Assembly: GCF_027213785.1 (NCBI RefSeq)
Contig: NZ_JAPWGO010000007.1
Coordinates: 123,226-187,225, forward strand
From: Limimaricola sp. G21655-S1
Lineage (GTDB): Bacteria; Pseudomonadota; Alphaproteobacteria; Rhodobacterales; Rhodobacteraceae
Direction: 5' to 3'
Length of the DNA stretch: 64,000 nt
Part shown: piece after piece, positions 19,703 through 29,535 of the stretch
Layout: the number at the start of each line of letters is the position of its first letter
Position numbering within the stretch: the first letter of the stretch is position 1
The notes under the pieces: generated by a model
The model's input: the letters and a program-made list of their open reading frames with translations, nothing else
What the model was told of the DNA's origin: nothing
Databases searched by the model: none
Translations under genes and position numbers: made by a program

Positions 19703-20938
19703 ATGAGCAGCACGGCCCCCCTGCAACCCGAACCCCAGCCGATCGCGGCCTGCACGATCAGTCGTGATGTGCAGCAGTTCGACCTGCTGATCGAGGACAT
19801 GGAGGCTGCGATGGGCGAGAACTGGGGCGATCTCGGTTTCGCGGACGCCCTCGCCTTCCTCGAGCAGCCCGAGGCCGCGGAACTCGAATTCGTGGCGGTC
19901 GCCCTGAGCAAGGAGGACGAGCGCCAGCTGCCGCTGATCGCAGACATCATCGCCCACGCGAAGCGGCGCGGCATCAAGGTGGTGCTGATCGCCGATGACG
20001 TGAGCCCGGCCGCGCTGCACCAGCTGCTGCGCGAGGGCGGCGACGAATTCGTCCCCTATCCCCTGCCCGAGGGCGAACTGGCCCAGGCGATCGAGCGGCT
20101 GCGCTCGGGCGCCGGGCCGCTTCTGCCCGAAGCCGAGCCGACCGAGCCCCGCGCCACCGATGACCGCTCCGGCGTGGTGATCCCTGTACAGGGCCTCGCA
20201 GGCGGCAGCGGTGCCACGACGCTCGCGGTGAACCTCGCCTGGGAACTGGCCAATATCGACCGGAAGGCACCGCCGCGGGTCTGCCTGATCGATCTCGACC
20301 TGCAATTCGGCACCACCGCCACCTATCTCGACCTGCCGCGCCGCGAGGCGGTGCTGGAGATCCTGAGCGATACCGCGGGCGCCGACAGCGAGAGCCTGCT
20401 CGCCGCCATGATCGTGCATCAGGAGCGGCTGCACGTGCTGACCTCTCCGGCCGAGCTGGTGCCGCTCGATCTCATGGGTCCGGCCGACGTGGCGCGGCTG
20501 ATCGAGATGGCGCGGGTCAATTTCGACTATGTCGTGATCGACATGCCCTCGAGCGTGGTCGACTGGTCCGAGACGGTGCTGCAGGCGGCGCATGTCTATT
20601 TCGCCACGCTCGAACTCGACATGCGTTCGGCCCAGAACACGATGCGGCTCAAGCGGGCTCTGCAATCCGAGGAGCTGCCCTTCGAGAAGCTGCGCTTCGT
20701 GCTCAATCGCGCGCCGGGCTTCACCGATCTGTCGGGCAAGAGCCGGGCCAAGAGGCTCGCCGACTCGCTGGGCATCTCGATCGAGGTGCAGTTGCCCGAT
20801 GGTGGCCGCGCGGTGACCCAGAGCGCCGATCACGGCACGCCGCTGGCCGAGGGCGCGGCCAAGAACCCGCTGCGGCGCGAGATCGCCAAGCTTGCCCGCT
20901 CCGTTCACAAGGTCAACGTCGCCGAGGCCAAGGCCTGA
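19703..20938 (+). CDS. cpaE: Pilus assembly protein CpaE/TadZ
   Basis: MinD/ParA-like ATPase that places the Tad apparatus at the pole (TadZ). The 411-residue protein has an N-terminal atypical receiver-like domain (about 15-140) and a C-terminal MinD-like domain. The P-loop is GLAGGSGATTLAVNLAWE, lacking the lysines of a standard KGGxGKT; this divergence is known for TadZ proteins. Downstream motifs CLIDLDLQFGTTATYLDL and VVIDMPSS fit the family. An overlapping frame into cpaF is noise; cpaF starts 28 bases after the stop. Confidence 0.93.
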   Translation: MSSTAPLQPEPQPIAACTISRDVQQFDLLIEDMEAAMGENWGDLGFADALAFLEQPEAAELEFVAVALSKEDERQLPLIADIIAHAKRRGIKVVLIADDVSPAALHQLLREGGDEFVPYPLPEGELAQAIERLRSGAGPLLPEAEPTEPRATDDRSGVVIPVQGLAGGSGATTLAVNLAWELANIDRKAPPRVCLIDLDLQFGTTATYLDLPRREAVLEILSDTAGADSESLLAAMIVHQERLHVLTSPAELVPLDLMGPADVARLIEMARVNFDYVVIDMPSSVVDWSETVLQAAHVYFATLELDMRSAQNTMRLKRALQSEELPFEKLRFVLNRAPGFTDLSGKSRAKRLADSLGISIEVQLPDGGRAVTQSADHGTPLAEGAAKNPLRREIAKLARSVHKVNVAEAKA

Positions 20939-20966
20939 GGGCCGGCGCCGCAGCCAGGAGAGCGCC

Positions 20967-22466
20967 ATGTTCTCGAAATACAGGAAGCCCGATCCGAGCC
21001 GGAATGCCGGCGCAACCGCTGCCCGCACTCCGGCGGCCAAGCCCGCGGCGCCCGCGCCGCAGGCGGCGGTCCCCTCGACACCGGCGCCGGCCCTGCCCGG
21101 CCCTGCCAGCGCCTCGATGCGCCGGTCGGTTCCTGCGACCGATGCCGTGCGCCGCGCTGCCGAGGCCGCGCCCGCCGACAAGGAGCGTCGCCGCAAGGAG
21201 CGGCTGGCCGAGATCAAGCTTGAGGTGCACAAGGCGCTGCTCGACACGCTCAACCTCGCCGCGCTCGACAAGGCAAGCGAGCAGGATCTGCGCAACGAGA
21301 TCAATTCGATCGCGACCGAAACGCTCGACACCATGGGCGTCGTTCTGAACCGCGAAGAGCGTCAGAGTCTCAACCAGGATCTCTTTTTCGAGGTCACCGG
21401 GCTCGGCCCGCTCGAGACGCTGCTCAAGGACGACAGCGTCAACGACATCCTCGTCAACGGCCCGCACCAGATCTTCGTGGAGCGGGGCGGCAAGCTGCAG
21501 TTGACCGACATCACCTTCAAGGACGAACGGCACCTGCTGCGGATCATCGACAAGATCGTTTCTGCCGTCGGCCGCCGGGTCGATGAATCGAACCCCTATG
21601 TCGACGCGCGCCTCGCCGATGGATCGCGCTTCAACGCCATGGTCGGGCCGATCGCGGTGGATGGCAGCCTCGTCTCGATCCGCAAGTTCAAGAAGGACAA
21701 GCTCGGCATCGACGACCTGATCCGCTTCGGCGCGATGACCGAGGAGATGGCCGCCTATCTCGAGGCGGCGGTGGCGACGCGGCTCAACATCATCGTCTCG
21801 GGTGGCACCGGTTCGGGCAAGACCACGACCCTGAACGCCCTCTCATCCTTCATCGACAACAACGAGCGCATCCTGACGATCGAGGACACCGCCGAGCTTC
21901 AGCTCCAGCAGACCCATGTCGGCCGGATGGAAAGCCGTCCCGCCAACGTCGAGGGGCGTGGCGCGGTGAGCCAGCGCGACTGTCTCAAGAACGCGCTCAG
22001 GATGCGGCCCGACCGGATCATCGTCGGCGAAACGCGCGGCGAGGAAGTGATCGACATGCTGCAGGCGATGAATACCGGCCATGACGGCTCGATGACCACG
22101 ATCCACGCCAACTCGGCCAGGGACGGTATCTCGCGCCTCGAGAACATGATCGCGATGGCCGGGATCGAGATGCCGATCAAGGCGGTTCGCAGCCAGATCG
22201 CCAGCGCGGTGAACCTGATCGTGCAGGCAAGCCGCCTGCAGGACGGCTCGCGCCGGATGACCTCGATCACCGAGATCACCGGCATGGAAGGCGACGTGAT
22301 CTCGATGCAGGAGGTGTTCCGCTACCGCCGCGTCGGCCTCACCCCCGACAACAAGATCATCGGCCATTTCACGGCCACCGGCGTGCGCAGCCACTTCTCG
22401 GAGCGGTTCCGCCTCTGGGGCTACGACCTGCCGGCGACGATCTTCGAACCGATGGCGGCGGAGTAG
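20967..22466 (+). CDS. cpaF: Tad pilus assembly ATPase CpaF/TadA
   Basis: Hexameric secretion ATPase powering Flp pilus assembly, 499 residues. An Ala/Pro-rich N-terminal stretch (about 10-75) precedes the helical N-domain and the VirB11-like core. Walker A is in [16 protein letters not shown], and conserved segments [25 protein letters not shown] and [20 protein letters not shown] follow. The ATG at 20967 has CAGGAGA before it; a longer frame starts inside cpaE and is not used. tadB follows four bases after the stop. Confidence 0.97.
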   Translation: MFSKYRKPDPSRNAGATAARTPAAKPAAPAPQAAVPSTPAPALPGPASASMRRSVPATDAVRRAAEAAPADKERRRKERLAEIKLEVHKALLDTLNLAALDKASEQDLRNEINSIATETLDTMGVVLNREERQSLNQDLFFEVTGLGPLETLLKDDSVNDILVNGPHQIFVERGGKLQLTDITFKDERHLLRIIDKIVSAVGRRVDESNPYVDARLADGSRFNAMVGPIAVDGSLVSIRKFKKDKLGIDDLIRFGAMTEEMAAYLEAAVATRLNIIVSGGTGSGKTTTLNALSSFIDNNERILTIEDTAELQLQQTHVGRMESRPANVEGRGAVSQRDCLKNALRMRPDRIIVGETRGEEVIDMLQAMNTGHDGSMTTIHANSARDGISRLENMIAMAGIEMPIKAVRSQIASAVNLIVQASRLQDGSRRMTSITEITGMEGDVISMQEVFRYRRVGLTPDNKIIGHFTATGVRSHFSERFRLWGYDLPATIFEPMAAE

Positions 22467-22470
22467 GAAC

Positions 22471-23439
22471 ATGAACCTCAGCGCGGAACCGATCATCTAC
22501 GGCCTCGTCTTCGTCGCCGTCCTGGTGCTGGTCGAGGGGCTCTACCTCACCATCTTCGGACGCTCGATCAGCCTCAACAACCGGGTCAATCGCCGCCTGA
22601 CGCTGCTGGAAAAAGGCGGCCGGCGCGAAGAGGTGCTCGAACAGCTGCGCAAGGAGATGACGCAGCACCTGAAGTCGCGCCGCGTGCCGCTCTACTCGAT
22701 CCTCGCCCACAAGGCGCAGAAGGCCAATATCGCCTTCACCCCGACCCAGTTGGTGCTGCTGATGGCGGGGCTGGGGCTTCTGGCCTTCGCCGGCCTCTCG
22801 GTGGGCACGGCGGCGAGCCTGCCCATTCGGATCGTAGTTGGCGCGGCGATGGGGGTGGGTGGCGTCTATGTCTGGGTCAACAACAAGGCCAAGAAGCGCC
22901 TCGGGCTGATCGAGTCGCAGTTGCCGGAGGCGATCGAACTCATGGTGCGATCGCTGCGCGTGGGCCACCCCTTCTCATCGGCCATCGGCATCGTCGCGCG
23001 CGAGGTGCCCGATCCGCTGGGTTCGGAGATGGGCGTGATCGCCGACGAGGCCGCCTATGGGCGCGACATGAGCGAAAGCCTGAAAGCCATGGCCGAGCGG
23101 CTCGACATGCAGGATCTGCGCTTTCTCGCCGTGGCGGTGACGATCCAGCGACAGGCAGGCGGCAACCTTGCCGAGATCCTCGACGGCCTCGCCAAGGTGG
23201 TGCGCGCCCGGTTCCGGCTGTTCCGCAGGGTCAAGGCCATCACCGCCGAGGCCAAATGGTCGGGCATGTTCCTTTCCGGCTTCCCGTTGGCGGCACTGGT
23301 AGGGATCAACCTGATGGACCCCAACTATTACGACGAGGTGCGGGAGACGGCGGTGTTCATCCCGGCCTGCTTCGTGGTCGGCGCCTTCCTGACCGTGAAC
23401 GTCATCGTCATGCGTGCCCTCGTCAACATCAAGGTCTGA
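22471..23439 (+). CDS. tadB: Tad pilus inner-membrane protein TadB
   Basis: Polytopic T2SS F-domain protein that, with TadC, forms the inner-membrane platform contacted by the ATPase. The 322-residue protein has an N-terminal helix (about 8-28), a central pair (about 88-130) and C-terminal helices from about 265. The F-domain signature region is IESQLPEAIELMVRSLRVGH followed by SLKAMAERLDMQDLRFLAVA. An AGGA site is used and the gene is tightly linked to cpaF and tadC (three-base gap). Confidence 0.94.
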   Translation: MNLSAEPIIYGLVFVAVLVLVEGLYLTIFGRSISLNNRVNRRLTLLEKGGRREEVLEQLRKEMTQHLKSRRVPLYSILAHKAQKANIAFTPTQLVLLMAGLGLLAFAGLSVGTAASLPIRIVVGAAMGVGGVYVWVNNKAKKRLGLIESQLPEAIELMVRSLRVGHPFSSAIGIVAREVPDPLGSEMGVIADEAAYGRDMSESLKAMAERLDMQDLRFLAVAVTIQRQAGGNLAEILDGLAKVVRARFRLFRRVKAITAEAKWSGMFLSGFPLAALVGINLMDPNYYDEVRETAVFIPACFVVGAFLTVNVIVMRALVNIKV

Positions 23440-23442
23440 ACC

Positions 23443-24429
23443 ATGCCCGTGTTCCAGCAGATCCAGGCGATCCTCGTCGAACATCTCGGCCCGGCCGGAC
23501 CACTCATCGTGGTGGGCCTGCTCGGTCTCGCGATGATCCTCCTGACGTTGCCGGCCCTACTGCGCCGCCGCGAGGACCCGCTCGACAAGCTCAGGGCCCA
23601 GAACGTGCGCGAGGGAGGCGAGACCCAGGCCAGTTCGGTCGACCGGCTGCGGGCGCCATCGGCGGCCGACAAGCTCGATCGCTACGCCACGTTTCTCGAG
23701 CCGCAGAACGCCGAGGAGCTCTCGGCCGTGCGGCTGCGGCTGATGCAGGCGGGCTACCGCGCGCGCAACGCGGTGCGGATCTACCATTTCAGCCAGTTCG
23801 CCTTAGGCATCAGCGCGCTTCTGGCCGGATTGATCTGGGCGCTGAGCCGCGGCGAGGCCACGACGCAGGACCTGATCACCGCGACGCTGATCCCGGCCGC
23901 GATCGGCTACATGGGGCCCAAATACTGGGTCACCCGGCGCCGCGAGGCGCGCAAGCAGCAGATCACCGACGGCTTCCCCGACAGTCTCGACATGATGCTG
24001 GTCTGCGTCGAGGCGGGCCAGTCGCTCGATCAGGCGATCATCCGCGTCAGCCACGAGCTGCGTGCGGGATATCCGGACCTCGCCTTCGAATACAGCCAGG
24101 TGGCGCACGAGATGAAGGCAGGCAAGGACAAGGCGCTGGTGCTGCGCGACCTGTCGGAACGTTGCGGCGTGGTCGATATTTCGAGCTTCGTCACGGTGCT
24201 GGTGCAAAGCCAGCAATTCGGCACCTCCATCGCCGAAGCGCTGCGGGTCTTCTCCGCCGAGATGCGCGACAAGCGCGTGATGCGGGCCGAGGAAAAGGCC
24301 AACACCCTGCCCACCAAGATGACTTTGGCGACGATGATGTTGACGGTGCCGCCGCTGCTGATCATCCTGATCGGGCCGTCGATCTTCGACATCTACATGA
24401 CCCTTGGCGGCGGGGCTGCCGGGAACTGA
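23443..24429 (+). CDS. tadC: Tad pilus inner-membrane protein TadC
   Basis: Second T2SS F-domain platform protein, 328 residues. It has an N-terminal helix (about 15-40), a middle hydrophobic pair (about 122-160), the F-domain segment FPDSLDMMLVCVEAGQSLDQ, and a terminal helix MMLTVPPLLIILIGPSIFDI. It pairs with tadB. It also contains the typical RAEEKANTLPTKMTLA segment before the last helix. The next gene starts 11 bases after its stop. Confidence 0.94.
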   Translation: MPVFQQIQAILVEHLGPAGPLIVVGLLGLAMILLTLPALLRRREDPLDKLRAQNVREGGETQASSVDRLRAPSAADKLDRYATFLEPQNAEELSAVRLRLMQAGYRARNAVRIYHFSQFALGISALLAGLIWALSRGEATTQDLITATLIPAAIGYMGPKYWVTRRREARKQQITDGFPDSLDMMLVCVEAGQSLDQAIIRVSHELRAGYPDLAFEYSQVAHEMKAGKDKALVLRDLSERCGVVDISSFVTVLVQSQQFGTSIAEALRVFSAEMRDKRVMRAEEKANTLPTKMTLATMMLTVPPLLIILIGPSIFDIYMTLGGGAAGN

Positions 24430-24440
24430 CTCTCTCACAT

Positions 24441-24998
24441 ATGCGATCGATCGCCATTCTTGCCGCCCTCGCCTTGCTGGCCGCCTGCTCGGATGCGGGC
24501 GGCCTCTCCGCATCCGCGGGTGGCGTCTATGCCCCCGGCCCCTCCGGTGAGCCCGACGTGGACGGGTTGATCGTCGGGCACCGGCTGATGGCGGCGAACG
24601 AGCCGGAACTGGCCCTGAACGCCTATGGCCGCGCCGCCGGCCAGCAGGGTCTCGACGTCGACACGCTCTCGGCGATGGGCTCGGCCAATCTGCGGCTGGG
24701 CCGTCTGGGCCAGGCGGAGCGGCTGCTGCGCCGTGCCGTGGCCGAGGATCCGGACTTCGCGCCGGCCTGGAACAACCTGGGCGTGGTACTGATGGAGACC
24801 GACCGCGCCGCGGAGGCCGCCGAGAGCTTTCGCCGCGCCTTCGCGCTGGTGGATGGCGGCGATGACATGGTGCGCGACAACCTGCGCCGGGCCCTCGCCA
24901 AGCGTGACGGCGCGCTCTATGCTGGCCCGCAGGAAACGGAAGAGTTCCAGCTGGTGCGGCGCGGATCGGGGCAATACGCGATCCTGACCGCGCTGTGA
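24441..24998 (+). CDS. tadD: TPR lipoprotein TadD
   Basis: A 185-residue lipoprotein (lipobox LAACS near residue 16) with tetratricopeptide repeats from about residue 55 to 145, for example RLGRLGQAERLLRRAVAEDP and FAPAWNNLGVVLMETDRAAE. TadD-type lipoproteins assist Tad secretin assembly or stability. Its start lies 11 bases after tadC. The stop overlaps the beginning of a longer form of the following gene. Confidence 0.88.
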   Translation: MRSIAILAALALLAACSDAGGLSASAGGVYAPGPSGEPDVDGLIVGHRLMAANEPELALNAYGRAAGQQGLDVDTLSAMGSANLRLGRLGQAERLLRRAVAEDPDFAPAWNNLGVVLMETDRAAEAAESFRRAFALVDGGDDMVRDNLRRALAKRDGALYAGPQETEEFQLVRRGSGQYAILTAL

Positions 24999-25024
24999 GG
25001 ATGTCGAGCACAAAGGACGCGCCC

Positions 25025-25876
25025 ATGCGCCTTCCCCTCAGCTGTTGCGCCCTGTTGTCGGCGCTCATTCTCGCGGGATGCGGCGATTCCGAGGGCCAGG
25101 TGTCGCGCGCGGTCGGGGATCTGCGCGAGGCCCGCGACGCCGACCTCAACGAGATCATGCTGACGGTGGCCGAGCCATCCGAAAGCGTTGCCTATTTTCA
25201 GCGCCTCGTCACGGCGGAACCCGCCGCCATCGCGCCGCAGCGGGGTCTGGCCACCTCGCTGGTCCGCGCCAAGCGCAGCGCCGAGGGCGTGGCCGCATGG
25301 CGCAAGGTGGTCGCGCATCCGGAATCCGGTCCGGCCGATAGCGTCGAGCTGGCCGACGCGTTGATCCGCACCAATGCCTGGGACGAGGCCGAGGCCGTGC
25401 TCGACGGCATTCCGCCGACCTTCGAAACCTTCCAGCGCTACCGGCTCGAGGCGATGGTCGCTGACAGCAACGAGGAATGGAGCCGCGCCGACAGCTTCTA
25501 CGAAACCGCGGCGGGGCTGACCACGACGCCCGCGGGCGTGCTCAACAACTGGGGTTATTCCAAGCTCACCCGCGGCGACTACAACGGCGCCGAGCGGCTC
25601 TTCACCGACGCGCTGCGGCAGGAGCCGGGGCTCTTCACCGCCAAGAACAACCTCGTTCTCGCGCGGGGTGCCCAGCGCAACTACCAGCTGCCGGTGGTGC
25701 CGATGACCCAGACCGAGCGGGCGCAGCTGCTCTACACGCTGGCGCTCGCCGCGATCAAGCAGAACGACGTGACGATCGGCAAGGGGCTGCTGCGCGACGC
25801 GGTCGAGACGCATCCGCAGCATTTCGAAGAGGCCGCGCGGGCGCTGAACGCCCTTGAAGGCGGCGCGACCAACTAG
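25025..25876 (+). CDS. Second TPR lipoprotein of the Tad locus
   Basis: A 283-residue protein with a lipoprotein signal (LILAGCG, Cys about residue 19) and TPR-like helices. The clearest repeats are VLNNWGYSKLTRGDYNGAER and LFTDALRQEPGLFTAKNNLV. It is larger than TadD and adjacent to it; two TPR lipoproteins in tandem occur in several alphaproteobacterial Tad loci. AAAGGA precedes the ATG at 25025. An in-frame GTG at 24995 would extend it by ten residues, but that would spoil the lipoprotein signal. Confidence 0.85.
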   Translation: MRLPLSCCALLSALILAGCGDSEGQVSRAVGDLREARDADLNEIMLTVAEPSESVAYFQRLVTAEPAAIAPQRGLATSLVRAKRSAEGVAAWRKVVAHPESGPADSVELADALIRTNAWDEAEAVLDGIPPTFETFQRYRLEAMVADSNEEWSRADSFYETAAGLTTTPAGVLNNWGYSKLTRGDYNGAERLFTDALRQEPGLFTAKNNLVLARGAQRNYQLPVVPMTQTERAQLLYTLALAAIKQNDVTIGKGLLRDAVETHPQHFEEAARALNALEGGATN

Positions 25877-25964
25877 CGCCGGGCTGCTTCCCCGCTGCTG
25901 CCACAATCGCTTGCGAAGCTCGGGCGGCAGGGCCGAATGGCAGCGGCAGTGACGGGAGATCTCG

Positions 25965-27275
25965 ATGAACATGCAGATCGGCGCGATGGCGCCGCAGGTA
26001 CCGCGCAGCCTCGAGGCGGCCGGACTGCCGATGGTGATGATGCGCGACATCGCCCTCAAGACGATCTTCCGCATGAATGCCCGACTGGTCAGCGAGGTCG
26101 CCCGTGCCACCTGCCTGCCCGTCAACGTCGCGCAGGAACTCGTCGATCTGTTGCGCGGTCAGAAGCTGATCGAGGCGATGGGCACGCTCACCGGTCCCGG
26201 TGCCAGTGCCGAAATGCCTTACCAGCTTACCGAGGCGGGCCGGGCCCGGGCGCTCGACGCGCTGGCGCAATCAGAATATTTCGGCGCCATGCCGGTGCCT
26301 CTCGCCGATTACCGCGAGCAGGTGGCCAAGCAGTCGGTACGCAACCTGACCATGACCCGCGACCGGCTGCAGGCGGCGATGGGACATCTGGTGCTGCCGC
26401 CCGGGCTGATCGGCCAACTCGGACCCGCCATCGGCGCCGGACGCTCGATCCTCATGTACGGCCCGCCCGGCAACGGCAAATCCTCGATCTCGAACGGCAT
26501 TCGCGCCGCGCTCGGCGATCTCGTCTATGTGCCGCGCGCGCTCGAATATGGCGGGCAGGTCATCACCGTCTACGACCCGATCATCCATGCCAGCATCGAG
26601 GATGCTCCGGAAGACCCGAACGCGCTGCGCCGTTCGACCACGCGCTTCGACACCCGCTACGTGCGCTGCGAGCGGCCCACGGTCGTCACCGGGGGCGAGT
26701 TGTCGCTCGACATGCTCGATCTGGTCTACAACCCGGTGGCGCGCACCTATCAGGCGCCGTTGCAGCTCAAGGCCACGGGCGGCGTGTTCATCGTCGACGA
26801 TCTGGGCCGACAGGCCGAACCACCCCAGAAGCTGGTGAACCGCTGGATCGTGCCACTAGAAGAGAACCGCGATATCCTCGCGCTGCAATCCGGCGAAAAG
26901 TTCGAGGTGCCCTTCGATACGCTGGTGATCTTCTCCACCAACTTCCATCCCAATGAGATCTTCGACCAGGCAGCACTGCGGCGGATCTTCTTCAAGATCC
27001 GCGTGGACGGGCCCAGCCAGGAGGATTTCCTCAAGATCTTCGCGCTGGTGGCGCGCAAGAAGAAGATGCCGCTGAGCCAGGCCGCGCTGATCCATCTGCT
27101 CAAGGCCAAGTACCCGACCATCGGCAATGTCTATGCCAACTACCAACCGGTATTCCTGATCGACCAGATCATCTCGATCTGCGAGTTCGAGAGAATCCCT
27201 TACCAGATGACGCCCGAACTGATCGACCGGGCCTGGGACAACATGTTCGTGCGCGAGGGCGCGGTGGTGCGCTGA
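25965..27275 (+). CDS. AAA+ ATPase with N-terminal winged-helix-like region, Tad-linked
   Basis: A 436-residue protein. The N-terminal 110 residues look like a winged-helix (TCLPVNVAQELVDLLRGQKL, then YQLTEAGRARALDAL). A AAA+ module follows with Walker A GPPGNGKSS (about 165) and Walker B GGVFIVDDLGR, then VIFSTNFHPNEIFDQAALRR, where the Arg residues suit a sensor or finger. It ends the Tad gene cluster, 88 bases after the second TPR gene. The family is known next to Tad loci but has no assigned role; regulator or remodelling ATPase are both possible. Confidence 0.75.
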   Translation: MNMQIGAMAPQVPRSLEAAGLPMVMMRDIALKTIFRMNARLVSEVARATCLPVNVAQELVDLLRGQKLIEAMGTLTGPGASAEMPYQLTEAGRARALDALAQSEYFGAMPVPLADYREQVAKQSVRNLTMTRDRLQAAMGHLVLPPGLIGQLGPAIGAGRSILMYGPPGNGKSSISNGIRAALGDLVYVPRALEYGGQVITVYDPIIHASIEDAPEDPNALRRSTTRFDTRYVRCERPTVVTGGELSLDMLDLVYNPVARTYQAPLQLKATGGVFIVDDLGRQAEPPQKLVNRWIVPLEENRDILALQSGEKFEVPFDTLVIFSTNFHPNEIFDQAALRRIFFKIRVDGPSQEDFLKIFALVARKKKMPLSQAALIHLLKAKYPTIGNVYANYQPVFLIDQIISICEFERIPYQMTPELIDRAWDNMFVREGAVVR

Positions 27276-27281
27276 ACCCCC

Positions 27282-28769
27282 TCACGCTTCGGCCAAGGGC
27301 ACCTCGCGCAAGAGCAGCGTGACGGCGAAGGCCAGCGTGGCGATCCCTGCCGCAAGCAGGAAGATCGGATCGAGCGCCGCGGCAAAGCCTGCCAGCACGC
27401 TCTCGCGCAGATGCGGTTCGAGCGCCATCACGCTGTCGCGGCTGATCGTGCCGAGCCCTGCCCCCTCGACGCGGCCCGCGAGATTCTGCGCCAGTCCGGC
27501 GCCGAACACCGCCCCGAAGATCGAGGTGCCGAGCGAGCCGCCGATCAGGCGGAACATGTTGGCGCTGGCGGTGCCCACACCCAGCATCGCGCGCGGCACC
27601 GCGTTCTGGATCGCCGCGACGCCGACGCTCATCATCGGCCCGATGCCGAGCCCGGTGGCCGTCATCAACGCCACGACCTGCCAGAGCGGCGTGTCGGGAC
27701 CAAGCCGCGACAGACCCAGCATCGCCACGGCCAGCAGCGCGGTGGAGGCCACCGGCAGCGCCTTGTAGCGGCCCGTGCGGCCCATCACCCGCCCCGAGAC
27801 CATCGAGGCGCCGATCAGTCCCCCCATCATCGGCAGCAGGAACATTCCCGACAATACCGGCGAGACCCCCTGCACAACCTGCAGATAGAGCGGCAGGAAG
27901 GTGATCGTGCCGAACATCGCCATGCCGACCAGCAGCCCCGCCGCGTTGACCACCGCCACCGCGTTGAGCCGGAACAGCGACAGCGGCAGGATCGGCTCCG
28001 CGGCACGGCCCTCGACGAAAAGGAACCCCGTGAGCGACGCCATCGTCGCGCCGATCAGCGCCAGCATCGCCGGTTCGCTCCAGCCCAGCGCGGTGCCGCC
28101 CATGCTCGTCATCAGCACCAGCCCCGACAGCGTCGCGGTCAAGAGCGCCGCCCCTGCCACGTCGATGTGGGGCCGGGCGCCCGGCGCGCGTCCGCGCAAC
28201 GCCGATTGCAGCACGACCCAAGCGATGGCGACCACCGGCAGGTTGGCGAAGAAGATCCAGTGCCAGCCGAGACTTTGCACCAGAAAGCCCCCGACCAGCG
28301 GCCCGACCACCGTGGAAAGGCCGAACACCCCGCCCAGCGCGCCCTGCACCCGGCTACGCTCGCGCGGGGGCAGCAGGTCGGCCACCACCGCCATCGCCAC
28401 CACGATCAGGCCCCCGCCGCCCAGCCCCTGAACCGCGCGCCCCGCGATCAGCACCTCCATCGACGGCGCGACACCGCAGATCAGCGCGCCCAAGGTGAAC
28501 ACACCCAGCCCGGCCTGCATCACCGCCTTGCGGCCGAACAGGTCGCCCAGCTTGCCGAAGATCGGCGCGCCGACGGTCGAGGCCAGAAGATAGGCCGTGA
28601 CCACCCAGCTCATCCGGTTCAGCCCGCCGAGATCGGCGGTGATCACCGGCAGCGCCGTGGACACGATGGTCTGGCCGGTCGAGGCCACGAAAAGCGTCAC
28701 TGCCACCGCCCAGATCGCCAGTCGCCGATGATGGCCCGGCGTCTCCATGGCTTGGGGTGTGGCGGTCAT
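27282..28769 (-). CDS. MFS drug exporter, DHA2 family (EmrB/QacA-like)
   Basis: A 495-residue polytopic transporter, the length expected for a 14-helix proton-coupled exporter. Motif A is GKLGDLFGRKAVMQ and the DHA2 segment is VVTAYLLASTVGAPIFG. A further motif LGWHWIFFANLPV is typical of the EmrB/QacA subfamily. It is divergent from a MarR gene and its stop is six bases from the AAA gene end. Regulation by the MarR protein is likely. The substrate cannot be read from the sequence. Confidence 0.93.
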   Translation of the reverse strand: MTATPQAMETPGHHRRLAIWAVAVTLFVASTGQTIVSTALPVITADLGGLNRMSWVVTAYLLASTVGAPIFGKLGDLFGRKAVMQAGLGVFTLGALICGVAPSMEVLIAGRAVQGLGGGGLIVVAMAVVADLLPPRERSRVQGALGGVFGLSTVVGPLVGGFLVQSLGWHWIFFANLPVVAIAWVVLQSALRGRAPGARPHIDVAGAALLTATLSGLVLMTSMGGTALGWSEPAMLALIGATMASLTGFLFVEGRAAEPILPLSLFRLNAVAVVNAAGLLVGMAMFGTITFLPLYLQVVQGVSPVLSGMFLLPMMGGLIGASMVSGRVMGRTGRYKALPVASTALLAVAMLGLSRLGPDTPLWQVVALMTATGLGIGPMMSVGVAAIQNAVPRAMLGVGTASANMFRLIGGSLGTSIFGAVFGAGLAQNLAGRVEGAGLGTISRDSVMALEPHLRESVLAGFAAALDPIFLLAAGIATLAFAVTLLLREVPLAEA

Positions 28770-28870
28770 GCGAAACTCCGGGCTATCAGGGTACAGGCCC
28801 GCACGCTCCGCCGAAGGGCGGAGAGGCTTGCGGAAACGGGGCGGTAACGCCAGATATGTGACACTGGCAG

Positions 28871-28893
28871 ATTCATGTCAATGGCATGCAATT
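28871..28893. promoter_or_regulatory. Imperfect inverted repeat, candidate MarR operator
   Basis: The segment ATTCATG-TCAATGG-CATGCAAT sits in the gap between the divergent MFS and MarR genes, 15 bases before the MarR ATG. The arms match with a one-base offset, so this is only a candidate site. Confidence 0.3.
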
Positions 28894-28907
28894 TGGAGAG
28901 GCGGGGA

Positions 28908-29513
28908 ATGGCCGAACGCGACGAGGAACTGATCGGGGACATGGCGCGGGCCGGGATCGATCCGGAGGTGACGCGGGCGGCACTCGCCTTCGACGCGGTG
29001 CTGCAACGCTGGCGCCGACGGGTGCGCACGCGAGAACTGGGGCACCGGGCGCTCTCCGAACTGGGTCTGCCGCTCGATCTTGCGCAGCTCGATGTGATGA
29101 TCGCGATCCATGCGCCCGCCAACGAGTTCGGCGACGACCCCGCCGAAGAGACCATGGTGTCGACCGTGGCGCAGCGGCTCAACATCGACCCGTCGCGCGC
29201 CAGCCGGATCGTCTCGGACCTGATCGCGCGCGGCTTTGCCGAACGCGCCGCGAGCCAGGCCGATGCGCGGCGAACCATCGTCGCGCTTACCCCCTCGGGG
29301 CAGGCCATCGTCGAGGCGGTGCGGCGTTACAAGTTCCTGCTTCTGGGCGGGTTTCTCTCCGACTGGACGGTGGAGGAGCGCGAAACGCTGTTGCCGCTGC
29401 TGGAGCGGTTCTCGCACTGGTCCGAAACCGGCGCCACCGCCGACGAGGCGGATCTGGAGAACCGGATCGGTCGGCTGCGCGACGATCTGGCGCAGAAGCT
29501 CGCCGCGCTTTGA
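28908..29513 (+). CDS. MarR-family transcriptional regulator
   Basis: A 201-residue winged-helix regulator, longer than typical MarR proteins because of extra N- and C-terminal helices. The DNA-binding part is visible as TVAQRLNIDPSRASRIVSDL and the wing as AERAASQADARRTIVALT. The start at 28908 follows a GGAGAGGCGGGG purine tract and is preferred to the upstream ATG. Divergent from the DHA2 exporter, it probably represses that gene and itself, with the ligand being an exported compound. Confidence 0.9.
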   Translation: MAERDEELIGDMARAGIDPEVTRAALAFDAVLQRWRRRVRTRELGHRALSELGLPLDLAQLDVMIAIHAPANEFGDDPAEETMVSTVAQRLNIDPSRASRIVSDLIARGFAERAASQADARRTIVALTPSGQAIVEAVRRYKFLLLGGFLSDWTVEERETLLPLLERFSHWSETGATADEADLENRIGRLRDDLAQKLAAL

Positions 29514-29535
29514 AAGCGGGGGCCGCGCGCCCTAG

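Noticed and set aside
18653..21334. An 893-codon minus-strand frame across the Tad locus
   Set aside because: It is antisense to the OmpA-like, cpaE and cpaF genes, all of which have clear motifs.
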